DNA of 64,000 nt from Thiorhodovibrio litoralis. Lineage in GTDB: Bacteria > Pseudomonadota > Gammaproteobacteria > Chromatiales > Chromatiaceae. The position numbers and the translations under genes were made by a program. The notes below the pieces were generated by a model. It was not told the DNA's origin, did not search any database, and saw nothing but the letters and a program-made list of their open reading frames with translations. Each line of letters starts with the position of its first letter. Within the stretch, counting starts at the first letter, position 1. Below, in pieces: positions 48,201 to 55,151 of the stretch. The stretch is taken from NCBI RefSeq assembly GCF_033954455.1, contig NZ_CP121473.1:1338501-1402500 (forward strand). The letters are read 5' to 3'.

Positions 48201-48877
48201 ACCTGCCGGAGGGATTGATTATTACCGGCGCGCGCCTGTTGGCCGACGGACTCGAACTCAGCCTGCCTGGCGGTACTCTCACGCTGCTTGGCGCGCCCGA
48301 GGCCCACAGCTATGTCTTCGGCGGCGATCCGGACGATCCCGAGGCGGGCACCCTGCTTACTTACACCGAACTGGCGCACGTCCTCGACACCACCGTCCCA
48401 GCACCCGGCAGCACCGAGCCGCATCAAGCCAACGTCAGCGGCGCGGTGCAGGCCGACGGCACCATTGCCGGCGGTCCTGGGCGCATCCGCTATCTTGACG
48501 ACGGCGACACCAGCCTTGTCATCGACAGCGGCGATAGCCTGATTATCGACTTCGGTGGCGCGGACAGCTACCAATTGCAGTCGGAGCTGTCGCGCGATGT
48601 CACCCTTGTCGACAACCAAGTCAGCCAGGTTTATCTACCCGAAGACGCGGCGATCACCAGCGCGCGCTTCCTCACCGATGGACTGGCGCTGACGATTCAG
48701 GGCCATACCGTCACCCTGCTCGGCGCACCGGAGACCTTCCACTACATCCTCGGCGAGGAGGAGTTGAACTACACCGAACTGGCCGAGGCGCTCGGCCCCG
48801 AGAGGGCTGACACGGACGCGCTAAGCGTTGAGGCCGCGTTCGCGGCCAACATCGACTGGGAGATGCTGCCGTTGTAG
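42254..48877 (+). CDS. Giant exoprotein: DUF4347, FG-GAP repeats, choice-of-anchor U
   Basis: 2207 residues, no cleaved signal visible. DUF4347 (10-165; LLSHG with H65, LLLYGC with C110) is followed by an SbsA-like Ig domain (about 183-277), seven FG-GAP/VCBS repeats (286-625), a second Ig domain (626-729), seven more repeats (736-1075), a choice-of-anchor U domain (1076-1199), cadherin-like domains (about 1204-1299 and 1588-1694), an acidic calcium stretch (DNDGDGIDDGEES, GDGNGDGTPDNEQ), a second choice-of-anchor U domain (1770-1929), and two C-terminal modules (DFGGQDTY, LVDNQ, LLGAPE) shared with the protein at 21.6 kb. Repeats carry DVDGDGDLDV calcium loops. DUF4347 proteins are often type I secreted; a surface adhesin is my inference. 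AGGTGA precedes ATG 42254. Confidence 0.85.
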   Translation: MNNTIAPRKEVVFLDTTLADWPTLADGVRDGVEVVLIEASHGGLARMAAWAARHSGYDAMHLLSHGTPGALHLGSDKLVEATLNEADVQTKLKQLGQALSVDGDLLLYGCDLAAGLAGQRFIQRLSEITDADVAASINRTGQGGDWRLEATVGTITTPALQAADYGGALAPTDGGGSPPPPLTLEGWTPSANSGDIATDANLTLNFNTSTNLNNSNVLVWGSLSGDIGGYFTYSSINATPYTATFHQSKDFQPGETVSVSVTSAVGGPKVFQFTVATDADSPGAFSVAGVTIGEINSTNSVALGDVDGDGDLDVVQGNAGQTQVWLNDGSGGFGTPAGSILGSSSDVTTSVALGDVDGDGDLDVLRGNAGQTQVWLNDGSGGFGTAAGSILGSSSDVTTSVALGDVDGDGDLDVVQGNDGQETQVWLNNGIGGFGTAASATLGSYNTRSVALGDVDGDGDLDVVQGNFNEPTQVWLNDGSGGFGTAASATLGSHATTSVALGDVDGDGDLDVVQGNNGEETRVWMNNGSGGFGTAAGATLGSYDTRNLALGDVDGDGDLDVVEGNQSQETRVWLNDGSGGFGTAAGATLGSYDTRNVALGDVDGDGDLDVVQGNYDQETQVWLNQPPTMDADSVTRNDTDITASDNIVLTFPEAIAGGSYDSDSIKVWGSLTGEVTGSFSASGETLTFDPTTDFKPGETVTVQLTTGVQAASGAALDEGHSLQFTVATDANSPGAFSAADATLGSHNTRSVALGDVDGDGDLDVVQGNNGQETQVWLNDGSGGFGAAAGATLGSYNTLSVALGDVDGDGDLDVVQGNYFQETRVWLNNGSGGFGAAAGATLVGISRTTSVALGDVDGDGDLDVVQGNDGQETQVWLNNGSGGFGTAASATLGSYNTRSVALGDVDGDGDLDVVQGNFNEPTQVWLNNGSGGFGTAASATLGSHATTSVALGDVDGDGDLDVVQGNNGEETRVWMNNGSGGFGTAASATLGSQATNSVTLGDVDGDGDLDVVQGNFFDPTRVWLNDGSGGFGTAAGVSIGEINSTNSVALGDVDGDGDLDAVQGNDARPTQVWLNVSTKTIDTVGNVPATFVTDTGRWADLTNDAAPSGLPRGLKMPLGQFAFQIDGLQDNETANITMLVDGGNGVAGYFKQNDSGQWVNLATDVTTIGNQTKITFAIQDNGPWDSDSTSGRIVDPGGLGQDLLAPKIAENTTYVGDMSDALDLSGLQGAVTYSITDGADQAKFTIDALTGVLRFADGPDYETPTDAGSNNIYDVTVTATDSTSGTSSETIPVTVINDTGEDGKIADLQGDNSVFTVNRPQYIDAASPDLVSVTSIRNTPEFANGYLLITQIEGTEDGNFSFDTNDATSGNDGQIAAGETISVTGFTPNAAAVVNATQDGQNGHALRIEFNDQMTESDVEVLISSLQYTASTQGNRTFSLFLNDGANAYEAVTFSQVPAPTITSATYNSLTGALVVTGTNFVSLTGDANDIDLSTLTFTGAGGSSAAFTLTTTSDIEITDATTFTATLSGSDKDAVDALLDANGTQSSDSTTYNLAAADDWNGPITRGDISDTTGNGITVSGNNSAPTINSDGGGATGAVTVAENSTAVTTVEATDADSGDTLTYSLSGGADQALFQIDANSGALSFINAPDFENPQDQGDTVGNNTYEVEVKASDGAASDTQTITVTVTDVNENTGGSAPPSPPPSTPTDNDGDGIDDGEESKVPALPGTDGETVTGDGNGDGTPDNEQEDVASLPILDTEKVSENPDAPAVYVTLAGGGASSAGAGEGEDPGSESPATPSVSVTIQSVTQSDAPAPDERDGIDMPLGLIGFEATAEVPDGTEHAGDIPFSLLVEKDPDIPDEEQINGFWKQDSAGSWVNLASPEYGGQVTEVGGKVRLDFVIEDNGPFDSNPAAGAITDPGAPGYRAEPLGTTRYLPDSNDRILVDGTYPRILDFGGQDTYTLAEAFIGDVRLVDNQASIVNLPEGLIITGARLLADGLELSLPGGTLTLLGAPEAHSYVFGGDPDDPEAGTLLTYTELAHVLDTTVPAPGSTEPHQANVSGAVQADGTIAGGPGRIRYLDDGDTSLVIDSGDSLIIDFGGADSYQLQSELSRDVTLVDNQVSQVYLPEDAAITSARFLTDGLALTIQGHTVTLLGAPETFHYILGEEELNYTELAEALGPERADTDALSVEAAFAANIDWEMLPL
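43138..44120 (+). repeat. FG-GAP coding repeat block 1 (7 units)
   Basis: Seven tandem units of about 144-150 nt, each encoding S-V-A-L-G-DVDGDGDLDVVQGN, a variable NxxETQVWLN, and GSGGFGTAA plus TLGS. The DNA core around GTCGCGCTGGGCGATGTCGA is identical in most units. Two neighbouring units (about 43270-43420 and 43420-43570) are nearly the same, pointing to recent slippage. Confidence 0.85.
44485..45475 (+). repeat. FG-GAP coding repeat block 2 (7 units)
   Basis: Seven further units after an Ig-like spacer. Units corresponding to 43451-43860 recur at 44798-45207 with only a few substitutions, a constant offset of 1347 nt. The first unit of block 1 and the last of block 2 share the unusual IGEINSTNS lead-in. 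Confidence 0.85.
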
Positions 48878-48885
48878 AGGCGGCT

Positions 48886-48929
48886 GCGGCACTTCTGCCC
48901 GAGCCATGCTTGGAGGGCAGGAGTGCCGC
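48886..48929 (+). terminator. 15-bp hairpin after the giant gene
   Basis: GCGGCACTTCTGCCC (48886-48900) pairs with GGGCAGGAGTGCCGC (48915-48929) with one G-T pair and a 14-nt loop, starting 9 nt after the stop codon. No U-run follows, so it may be a repeat element or a processing/stabilising hairpin rather than a classical terminator. Confidence 0.5.
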
Positions 48930-49067
48930 CGCACCAGCTCAGCCCAGGGGGCGATCATGAACAGCGGGATCCAATCGCCGATTCATCAAGAGCCCTCGTG
49001 CCGGAAGGTGCCGACGTCGCTCAGAGCATCGGGGTTTTCTCAAAACAGCGCACAGACGACGCAATCA

Positions 49068-49339
49068 CTAACCCGGTTTGAGCGATAGGATCAGTGTCAA
49101 AGGATTCGTCGGCGACGGGACGAATCCATGGTGGGTATAGAAGGCTGCGGCCTTTACGGATAGAGCGTGAACAAGCAGTCCGCGAACACCAAGAATCCGG
49201 CTTGCAGCCCGGGTGCGTTCGACGGCAACGCGGCACGGCGAGTCAACCACTCGTCAAGCGCTGGGACACCAGAGGAGAAAGCATCGGTTCGATGCGTCCC
49301 GGTGAGCGGCGCGGGGGCTTCGAGGGTCAATCGCTCCAT
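49068..49339 (-). pseudogene. TacT-like GNAT toxin, gutted by internal deletion
   Basis: Starts as a normal TacT-type acetyltransferase (LTLEAPAPLTGTHRTDAFSSG, VPALDEWLTRRA) and, in another frame, ends as one (RILGVRGLLVHALSVKAAAFYTHHGFVPSP, TLILSLKP; landmarks only). The central 70 or so residues, including the acetyl-CoA loop (R/Q-x-x-G-x-G/A), are missing, with the junction near 49215-49250. ATG 49339 overlaps the antitoxin stop by 13 nt, the normal TacAT arrangement. The product cannot be active. Confidence 0.75.
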
Positions 49340-49614
49340 GGGGTTGGCGCTGACATCAGGCGCTGGTAACCCGCTTCAGTTGGGGGTTGGTCAAGAACGG
49401 CGAGGAAGCGCTCATAGGTCTCCTGATCGACACGAACCAGGGTTTGGTCAAGCAGTGTTTCCTCAGCGGCCCGCCGAGCAGCATCAATCATAAAATCGGA
49501 GCGTGACCGACCCTGAATTCTGGCCGCCTGATCGATCAGCCCGCGAATCTCGTCGCGTACCCGCAGGCTAACCGCGCGGGTGGATTGCTCGGATTTGACA
49601 GTGGACGGCGACAT
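49327..49614 (-). CDS. DUF1778 (TacA-like) antitoxin
   Basis: 95-residue antitoxin with an N-terminal ribbon-helix-helix (RAVSLRVRDEIRGLIDQAARIQGRSRSDFMIDAARRAAEE; landmarks SLRVRDEI and SRSDFMIDAA) and a C-terminal toxin-binding tail (DQETYERFLAVLDQPP). DUF1778 proteins neutralise GNAT toxins that acetylate aminoacyl-tRNA and repress their own operon. The antitoxin is intact although its toxin is deleted. ATG 49614. Confidence 0.85.
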   Translation of the reverse strand: MSPSTVKSEQSTRAVSLRVRDEIRGLIDQAARIQGRSRSDFMIDAARRAAEETLLDQTLVRVDQETYERFLAVLDQPPTEAGYQRLMSAPTPWSD

Positions 49615-49652
49615 GGGTATGGCGCACCTCGGCTTCGGATGAGGAGAATGGT

Positions 49653-49669
49653 GATATGCATTGTATATC
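49653..49669. promoter_or_regulatory. Palindrome upstream of DUF1778 antitoxin, probable operator
   Basis: GATATGCATTGTATATC is an imperfect 17-bp palindrome (7 of 8 positions per arm) 39 nt upstream of the antitoxin ATG, in an AT-rich patch that could hold the -10 element. Ribbon-helix-helix antitoxins bind such sites for autoregulation. Confidence 0.45.
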
Positions 49670-49757
49670 TCCAGACCAAAGAGTCAAAGCTCCCGCCACG
49701 CACCCACGGATTGACAACAATCCGACCAAAGCCCCACGGCCATGAATACCCCCCCGT

Positions 49758-50448
49758 GCATTAAGCAAATTCGGCAATTACGCGGCGCTGCAGTCGAGCC
49801 ACTCCAGCGCCCTGAGCCAGCCCTCGCCCCGTTTCCTCGACAGCCTGGACGATGACGAGGACTACTGGCTCGACACCATGAGCCAAAGCCAGCGCCGCTA
49901 TGTGCATGAGCCCTACCGGCGCAAGCTGGTCATCATGGAGCATCGCCTGACGGCGGATCTGGCACGCTTGCGCGCCCGCCTGCATGGCGAGGACGTCGAT
50001 CTGCCCGAGGGCTACCCCGATGCCCGCGCATTTCTGGCCGACCTCCAGTTGATTCGCGACTCCCTGATCAGCCAGGGGGATTCCAACGCCGCCGAGGGCG
50101 GACTCTAAGGATCTGATTCGCCTTGTCGAGACCTTCGGCTTCCATCTGATGCAGCTCGACATCCGCCAGGAATCGACCCGCCATACCCAGGCGGTGGTCG
50201 AGCTGTTCGCGCACCAGCTCGGCGCCCCGCTCTACGAAGCCTTCAGCGAGGAGCAGAAGCTGGTGGCCTTGGGCGAGGCCATCGGGCACCCGCACCCCTT
50301 TGTGATCGACAAGGGCACCCTGACCGCCGAAACGCGCGAGACCCTGGAGGGATTTGAGGTGGTCGCCCGCCTGCGCGCCGAGATCAGCCCCGAGGCCTTT
50401 GGCGCCTACGTCATCTCCGTGACCCACAGCGCCAGTCATGTGGATAGT
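49758..50448 (+). pseudogene. Phosphoenolpyruvate carboxylase, internal fragment with frameshift
   Basis: Encodes ALSKFGNYAAL, then RRYVHEPYRRKLVIMEHRL, LADLQLIRDSLISQGDSNAAEGGL and a stop; one extra T near 50105 shifts the frame, after which KDLIRLVETFGFHLMQLDIRQESTRHT and GAYVISVTHSASHV follow (landmarks). These are successive blocks of the middle of bacterial PEP carboxylase, including the LDIRQES motif. The N-terminal half and the C-terminal catalytic part are absent. Confidence 0.78.
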
Positions 50449-50694
50449 TTGTACCTGGGACAATTAGACCGTGCGCCCGATGCCGGCGGCTATGAGTGCT
50501 GGCAGGGGCACTTGGATCAGGGTTTCACCGCGCAGGGGATGATCGAAGGGTTCATGCAAAGCCCCGAGTACCACAACCGGTTCCTGCCAGCAGAGGCAAG
50601 TGCGGAGCTGGGCGCAGGACAGGACATGCCAGGGCTAGCGTTGATCGGTCATCAGGACAGCGCCGATACCGACCTAGCGGGTTTGTTCGCTTAG
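50449..50694 (+). other. DUF4214 domain joined in frame to the PEPC fragment
   Basis: Directly after SHSASHV the frame continues DSLYLGQLDRAPDAGGYECW then QGHLDQGFTAQGMIEGFMQSPEY, a DUF4214 unit as found in exoproteins and glycan-modifying enzymes. The combined frame could be read from ATG 50149 to the TAG at 50692-50694 (181 residues). A PEPC-DUF4214 hybrid has no sensible function, so it looks like a deletion join. Ends in an acidic tail. Confidence 0.65.
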
Positions 50695-50838
50695 CCGCGC
50701 CCGGCGCCGGAACCTGAACTGGCGCCGCGCCGGCTGCCCAGGCAATTTCCGGGAAAGAGCCAGCGGGACGGGGGGGCACCCCGTCCCGAACCTCGTCTTG
50801 GCCATCAACGGCAGGCAAGGGGATGCTACGATTGGCCC

Positions 50839-51664
50839 ATGCAGCGCAAGAAACTCCCCATCGGTATCCAGACCTTCGCCAAGATCCGTGGCGAAGACTA
50901 CTACTATGTCGACAAGACGCAGCTGGCCCTGCGCCTGATTGACGAAGGCAGCTATTACTTTCTCTCCCGACCCCGGCGCTTTGGTAAATCGCTGTTCATC
51001 GACACTCTGGGCGAACTGTTTGAGGGCAACGAAGCGCTCTTTCGCGGTCTCTACTGTCACGACAAATGGGACTGGTCGATCCGCTATCCGGTGATTCGCA
51101 TCAGCTTTGCCGAAGGGCGGCTGGAGAGTCGTGCACAACTGGATGAGAAGATTTGGGAGCTGCTGGAGACTAACCAGCACAGGCTGGGCATCCCCTGCAC
51201 CCGTCAGAATATCCCCGGCTGTTTCGGCGAACTGATCGAACAGACGAGGAAACACTTCTGTCAACGCGTTGTGGTGTTGGTGGATGAATACGACAAGCCG
51301 ATTCTCGACATACGCCAGCATCCCGCACGATTGGTACCGCAATAACCCCATCAGCCACTACGAAGGCTACTGGGCCAGTGTGTTCTACGCCTACTTCGCC
51401 TCACTGGGGCTGGACATCATCCCCGAGGATGTGACTAACCACGGTCGCATCGACATGACGGTAAAATTCAACCACCAGGTCTATCTGTTTGAATTCAAGG
51501 TGGTGGAACTCATTCCCGAAGGGCGGGCGATTGAGCAACTGCAAGCCAAAGGCTATGCTGACAAGTACCTCGCCCTCAAGCAGCCGATTCACCTCATCGG
51601 CGTAGAGTTCAGCAAGGAAGAGCGCAATGTGGTGGGGTTTGAGGTGCTGAGTTGCTCTGAATGA
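50839..51664 (+). pseudogene. AAA-ATPase-like / PD-(D/E)XK gene with internal deletion
   Basis: The first part (MQRKKLPIGIQTFAKIRGED, YYYVDKT, FLSRPRRFGKSLFIDTL with a Walker-A-like RPRRFGKS, VVVLVDEYDKPILD as Walker B) is the AAA-ATPase-like domain start. It stops at TAA 51343-51345. In another frame IPHDWYRNNPISHYEGYW, GRIDMTVKFNHQVYLFEFKVVE (D...E-x-K nuclease motif) gives the C-terminal PDDEXK part. About 200 residues between VDEYDKPILD and IPHDWYRNN are missing, with the join near 51310. ATG 50839. Confidence 0.78.
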
Positions 51665-51738
51665 GCCATGAACCCACCCCTGACACTTCTGTGCTGCCGC
51701 AACAACCTCATGTCCCATCGGTTGTGCATGAAAATCAA

Positions 51739-53370
51739 CTAAAACCGCCCGGCGATGTAGCCGAGCGCCTTGCTGATCGGCAGTTCGATGTTCGACGGGC
51801 CATTGCGGATCAGGAAGGACTCCGCGCCTTTGTTGCGCAGATAGGTGGGCATGTCGGCCGGCTCGCATTCCACCGCTGCGATGGTTTTGTCCTCGATGCG
51901 GTAGAGCTCGAGGCGCAGGAAGCGGGTGTATTCGGCGCCCAGATGGCTGTTGATCAGGTTTTTGAAATGGAGCTGGCATTTGTCGTCGTTGGCGAAGCCG
52001 TCGGCGTCCAGCCCAAGCATCTCGCCATCATCGGCGACGCCGATCAGCAACACGCCGCCCTCGGTGTTTAAAAATGCTGCAACGCCTTTCAACCAAGCCA
52101 GCTCGATCTCTTTGCCGGCCTTGCCGGTGTGCAGGTTCATGCGCATGGTCGATTTGAACTCGACATGGGTGCCTTCGCCACGGCTGATCAGGGCGCGGAT
52201 GTCGGCTTCCGGGTCTTGGGTGTCGATGCCGCGCTTGGGCAGTTCGCGCAGCTGATGGCTGTATTTGCGCACCAGCAGCGCGGCCATGCCGACCCCGAGA
52301 GCGAGGATCGCCAGGGCGGTGATGGCGAGCAGATACCAGCGGCTCTGTAGCATGCCAAGATTGGCTGAGACGGGAATGGCCACGCCGATCCAGGCATCCT
52401 CGGCATCGCCGGTCAGCGGCAGAAAGCCACCCCACCAGTCGCGCCCGTCGCTGCTAAAGCGCACCAGCTGCTGCGCCGGACGCCCAGCCGCGCGCCAGGC
52501 GGCGATGGCATTGAAGCGCAGTGGCCCGCCATGCTCTGTCTCGGCAGAGAAGAATCTCCCCTTGGTGCTCGAGCGTTCTTTATCATCCCGATCGCTGTAG
52601 ACGCCGCCCTGGCCATCGAACAGAAAGCCGGCGCCGGAGTCGAGCGGGAGACGGTCAACAGTGTCGAGAATGCGCGCCAGGGTCACATCCAGCGCCAGCA
52701 CGCGCACTTGGCCGTCGCCAGTCCAGCCGCTGGACACCGTCACCCCGGGCTCATCCAGGGACTCGAAGCGGTAGGGCGGACTCCAGGCGAAGTCGTTCTC
52801 GCCGTCGCGGCCCTGCTCAAGCAAGTCGCGCGCCTCCTCATACCAGGGGCGCTCGCGCGGGTCATAGTCGAGCTGGGTTGTCTTGACCTCGCCCGGCTCG
52901 TCGAGTTGGCTCCAGTGTTGAAAGCGAAAAGGCCCGTTCTCGCCCGCGCTGCGCAGACGTGTCAGCCAGCTCTCGCCATCGCGGCGCAGGAAGTACTCTT
53001 CCCCCCGGTCGTTGGCAAAGGCAATGCCCGCTATCTGCGGGATGTGATTGAGCGATGGCATCAATTGCGCATTCAAGCTCCGCGCGGCGGCTTGCGTCTG
53101 CGGGGGCGACGCATCGGCGTTGCGCAGGCGATCGCGAATAATCAGCAGTTGCTGCTCCACCGGCGTCAGCAGGGCGCGCACCTCATCGCGCACCAGCGCC
53201 TTGGCATTGTCGATCCGGGCCGCCGCGACATCGTGACGGATATCCTCCATCAGCAGCAGGTTGGCGCTAATCAACACGCCGACGGTGACGGCGAGCAGCA
53301 ATAGCAGATCGAGGAACAGCCGGTTGCGCACGGGCGTCGGCGAGGTTTTGAGCAGGGAGAAGGTTTTCAT
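51739..53370 (-). CDS. dCache sensor fused to AlbA/Schlafen-type domain
   Basis: 543 residues. A first membrane segment (LFLDLLLLLAVTVGVLISANLLL) and a second (YLLAITALAILALGVGMAALLV, about 345-367) enclose a periplasmic dCache-like sensor domain (DYDPRERPWYEEARDL is the typical Cache pattern). The cytoplasmic end (about 395-540) is an AlbA_2/Schlafen-type domain: GEGTHVEFKSTMR, ELAWLKGVAAFLNTEGGVLLIGVADDGEMLGL. The usual output of Cache sensors is a kinase, cyclase or HAMP-MCP part; here it is a putative nucleic-acid-binding domain. Downstream of the cation carrier by 18 nt, so probably in the same operon. Confidence 0.82.
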   Translation of the reverse strand: MKTFSLLKTSPTPVRNRLFLDLLLLLAVTVGVLISANLLLMEDIRHDVAAARIDNAKALVRDEVRALLTPVEQQLLIIRDRLRNADASPPQTQAAARSLNAQLMPSLNHIPQIAGIAFANDRGEEYFLRRDGESWLTRLRSAGENGPFRFQHWSQLDEPGEVKTTQLDYDPRERPWYEEARDLLEQGRDGENDFAWSPPYRFESLDEPGVTVSSGWTGDGQVRVLALDVTLARILDTVDRLPLDSGAGFLFDGQGGVYSDRDDKERSSTKGRFFSAETEHGGPLRFNAIAAWRAAGRPAQQLVRFSSDGRDWWGGFLPLTGDAEDAWIGVAIPVSANLGMLQSRWYLLAITALAILALGVGMAALLVRKYSHQLRELPKRGIDTQDPEADIRALISRGEGTHVEFKSTMRMNLHTGKAGKEIELAWLKGVAAFLNTEGGVLLIGVADDGEMLGLDADGFANDDKCQLHFKNLINSHLGAEYTRFLRLELYRIEDKTIAAVECEPADMPTYLRNKGAESFLIRNGPSNIELPISKALGYIAGRF

Positions 53371-53388
53371 CCGAGATGTCGGGGGAGG

Positions 53389-54324
53389 TTAAGCATCCGC
53401 TTCCTCGCCAAGACTGACCGGGTCTTGGTGAATGGTGATGTCGGAGTCTGGGTAGTGTTCGCGGATTTTCGCTTCCGCTTCCAAGGCGATGTGGTGGGCG
53501 GCGACCAGGGGCAGCTGATCGTCGAGCTCAAGATGCAGTTGCACGATAAGCGATTGGCCGGACTGCCGGGTGCGCAAACCATGCACGCCGCGCACCATGG
53601 GGACGGCGCTGACCAGTTCCACGATTTGCTGCCGCTGCGGCTCGGGCAGTTCGCGATCCATCAGCAGTTGGACGGCATCAAGGGCGATGCGCACCGCGCT
53701 ATAGAGAATGTAGAGCCCGATGGCCAGTCCGAACAGCGGGTCAAGGCCCGACCAGCCGGCCCCGGCGAGGACGAGCGCGATCAGAGTCGCGGTGTTGGTG
53801 GCCAGGTCCGTCGCATAGTGGAGCGCGTCGGCTTTGATTGCGGGCGATCCGGTGCGGCGGATGACGTGATGCTGGATCGCGAGCAGTCCCAGGGTGATGG
53901 CAATCGCGAAGCCGATGACCATTATACCGACGCCGATCTCGACGACCGCTCTAGGATGCAGCAGGCGGTCGACGGCCTGGAGACCGAGAAAGACCGCCGA
54001 GCCGGCGATGAAGGTCGCCTGTCCCAATGCCGCCAGTGCCTGCGCTTTGCCGTGACCGAAGCGGTGCTCGGCGTCCGGAGGCAGCAGCGACCAGCGCACT
54101 GCCAGCAAATTGACCAGGGATGCGCCGGCATCCATGGTCGAGTCCACCAGCGAGGCCAGGACGCTGACCGAACCGGTCAGCAGCCAGGCCACAAGTTTAG
54201 CCAGAATCAGCACCGTGGCCGTGGCGACTGATGCATAGGTCGCCAGCCGGAGCAGTCGGCCGGTCTCGGCGAATGTTGCGGACGCGACCGGCGTGGGTGC
54301 CGCTGCTGTATTTTTTGAGCTCAA
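53389..54324 (-). CDS. Cation diffusion facilitator family transporter
   Basis: Inner-membrane divalent metal/proton antiporter (FieF/CzcD family). Six helices with the metal-site motifs LVDSTMDAGASL (S/D-x-x-x-D) and KADALHYATDLATN (H-x-x-x-D), and a cytosolic ferredoxin-like tail (LRTRQSGQSLIVQLHLELDD) ending DSDITIHQDP. 311 residues, standard. Specificity (Fe, Zn, Cd, Ni) cannot be told. 27 nt after the EF-hand gene. Confidence 0.9.
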   Translation of the reverse strand: MSSKNTAAAPTPVASATFAETGRLLRLATYASVATATVLILAKLVAWLLTGSVSVLASLVDSTMDAGASLVNLLAVRWSLLPPDAEHRFGHGKAQALAALGQATFIAGSAVFLGLQAVDRLLHPRAVVEIGVGIMVIGFAIAITLGLLAIQHHVIRRTGSPAIKADALHYATDLATNTATLIALVLAGAGWSGLDPLFGLAIGLYILYSAVRIALDAVQLLMDRELPEPQRQQIVELVSAVPMVRGVHGLRTRQSGQSLIVQLHLELDDQLPLVAAHHIALEAEAKIREHYPDSDITIHQDPVSLGEEADA

Positions 54325-54351
54325 AGCGCGCCCCTCGTGGCGGATTCCCGC

Positions 54352-55014
54352 TTATTCAGGAGGCTGGTTGGGATTGGCTGGCGCTGGTGAAACTGGCGGC
54401 GACTGCATTTGCTGTCGGTTCCGGTTCATGTGATGGGCCTGAGCTGTGGCGAATTCTTGCGGATCGACCAGGCCATCGTTGTTGAGATCCACGTCACCAA
54501 AGGCGGGTGCGTTGGCCAGATTGCGCATCTGGTAGCCTTGTTTCGAGCGCTCTGCGATGCGATTGGCCCGCGCCTCGTAGAATTCCTGTTCGCTGAGACT
54601 GCCGTCCGCGTTCAGATCGAACTCGTTGAAGGTCGGCATATTTCTCCCCATGCCCATTCCCTGACCTGATCCCATCCCCGCTCCCATTCCAGGCCCCATC
54701 CCCGGACGGCCTTGCATGCGCGCCTGCTGGCCAGCGGCGAATTCGTCGGGCATCAATTGACCATCGCCATTGCTGTCGAAGTCGGCAAAGGTCGGCGCAT
54801 TGGCTGCTCCGTTCATTGGGGCTCCCGCAGCGGCACGGGCGGCCATGCGCTCAGCGCGAATGCTGTTGAATTCTTGCTCGGTCACGATGCCGTCGCTGTC
54901 CTGATCGAAGACGGTGAAGGGCATGGGGCCGGGAGGTTGGGCGAGCGCGAACGGCGCGCCGCCGGCGACGATCATGGCGACGCTAAGGACGAGGGTTCGA
55001 GTCTTATGTTCCAT
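54352..55014 (-). CDS. Periplasmic EF-hand protein (four calcium sites)
   Basis: 220 residues: signal peptide MEHKTRTLVLSVAMIVAGGAPFALA, then four EF-hand loops: FDQDSDGIVTEQEF, FDSNGDGQLMPDEF, FDLNADGSLSEQEF and VDLNNDGLVDPQEF, with a Met/Gly-rich linker (MQGRPGMGPGMGAGMGS) in the middle. All loops keep D-x-D/N-x-D-G and the terminal Glu/Asp. ATG 55014 has GGAGA upstream; the frame open to 55098 is less likely. It may be a calcium buffer or sensor. Confidence 0.82.
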   Translation of the reverse strand: MEHKTRTLVLSVAMIVAGGAPFALAQPPGPMPFTVFDQDSDGIVTEQEFNSIRAERMAARAAAGAPMNGAANAPTFADFDSNGDGQLMPDEFAAGQQARMQGRPGMGPGMGAGMGSGQGMGMGRNMPTFNEFDLNADGSLSEQEFYEARANRIAERSKQGYQMRNLANAPAFGDVDLNNDGLVDPQEFATAQAHHMNRNRQQMQSPPVSPAPANPNQPPE

Positions 55015-55151
55015 CAGGGTTCTCCGTTGATTGGTCGATGCTTCGTAGATGCTTTGGGGGGATGACCTTGAACGCTCTACGACTCGATTATGATTCAAAA
55101 CATTGCAAAGAACGTGAATGAATTGTGCAAATCTTGCGCGATGAATGCGGT

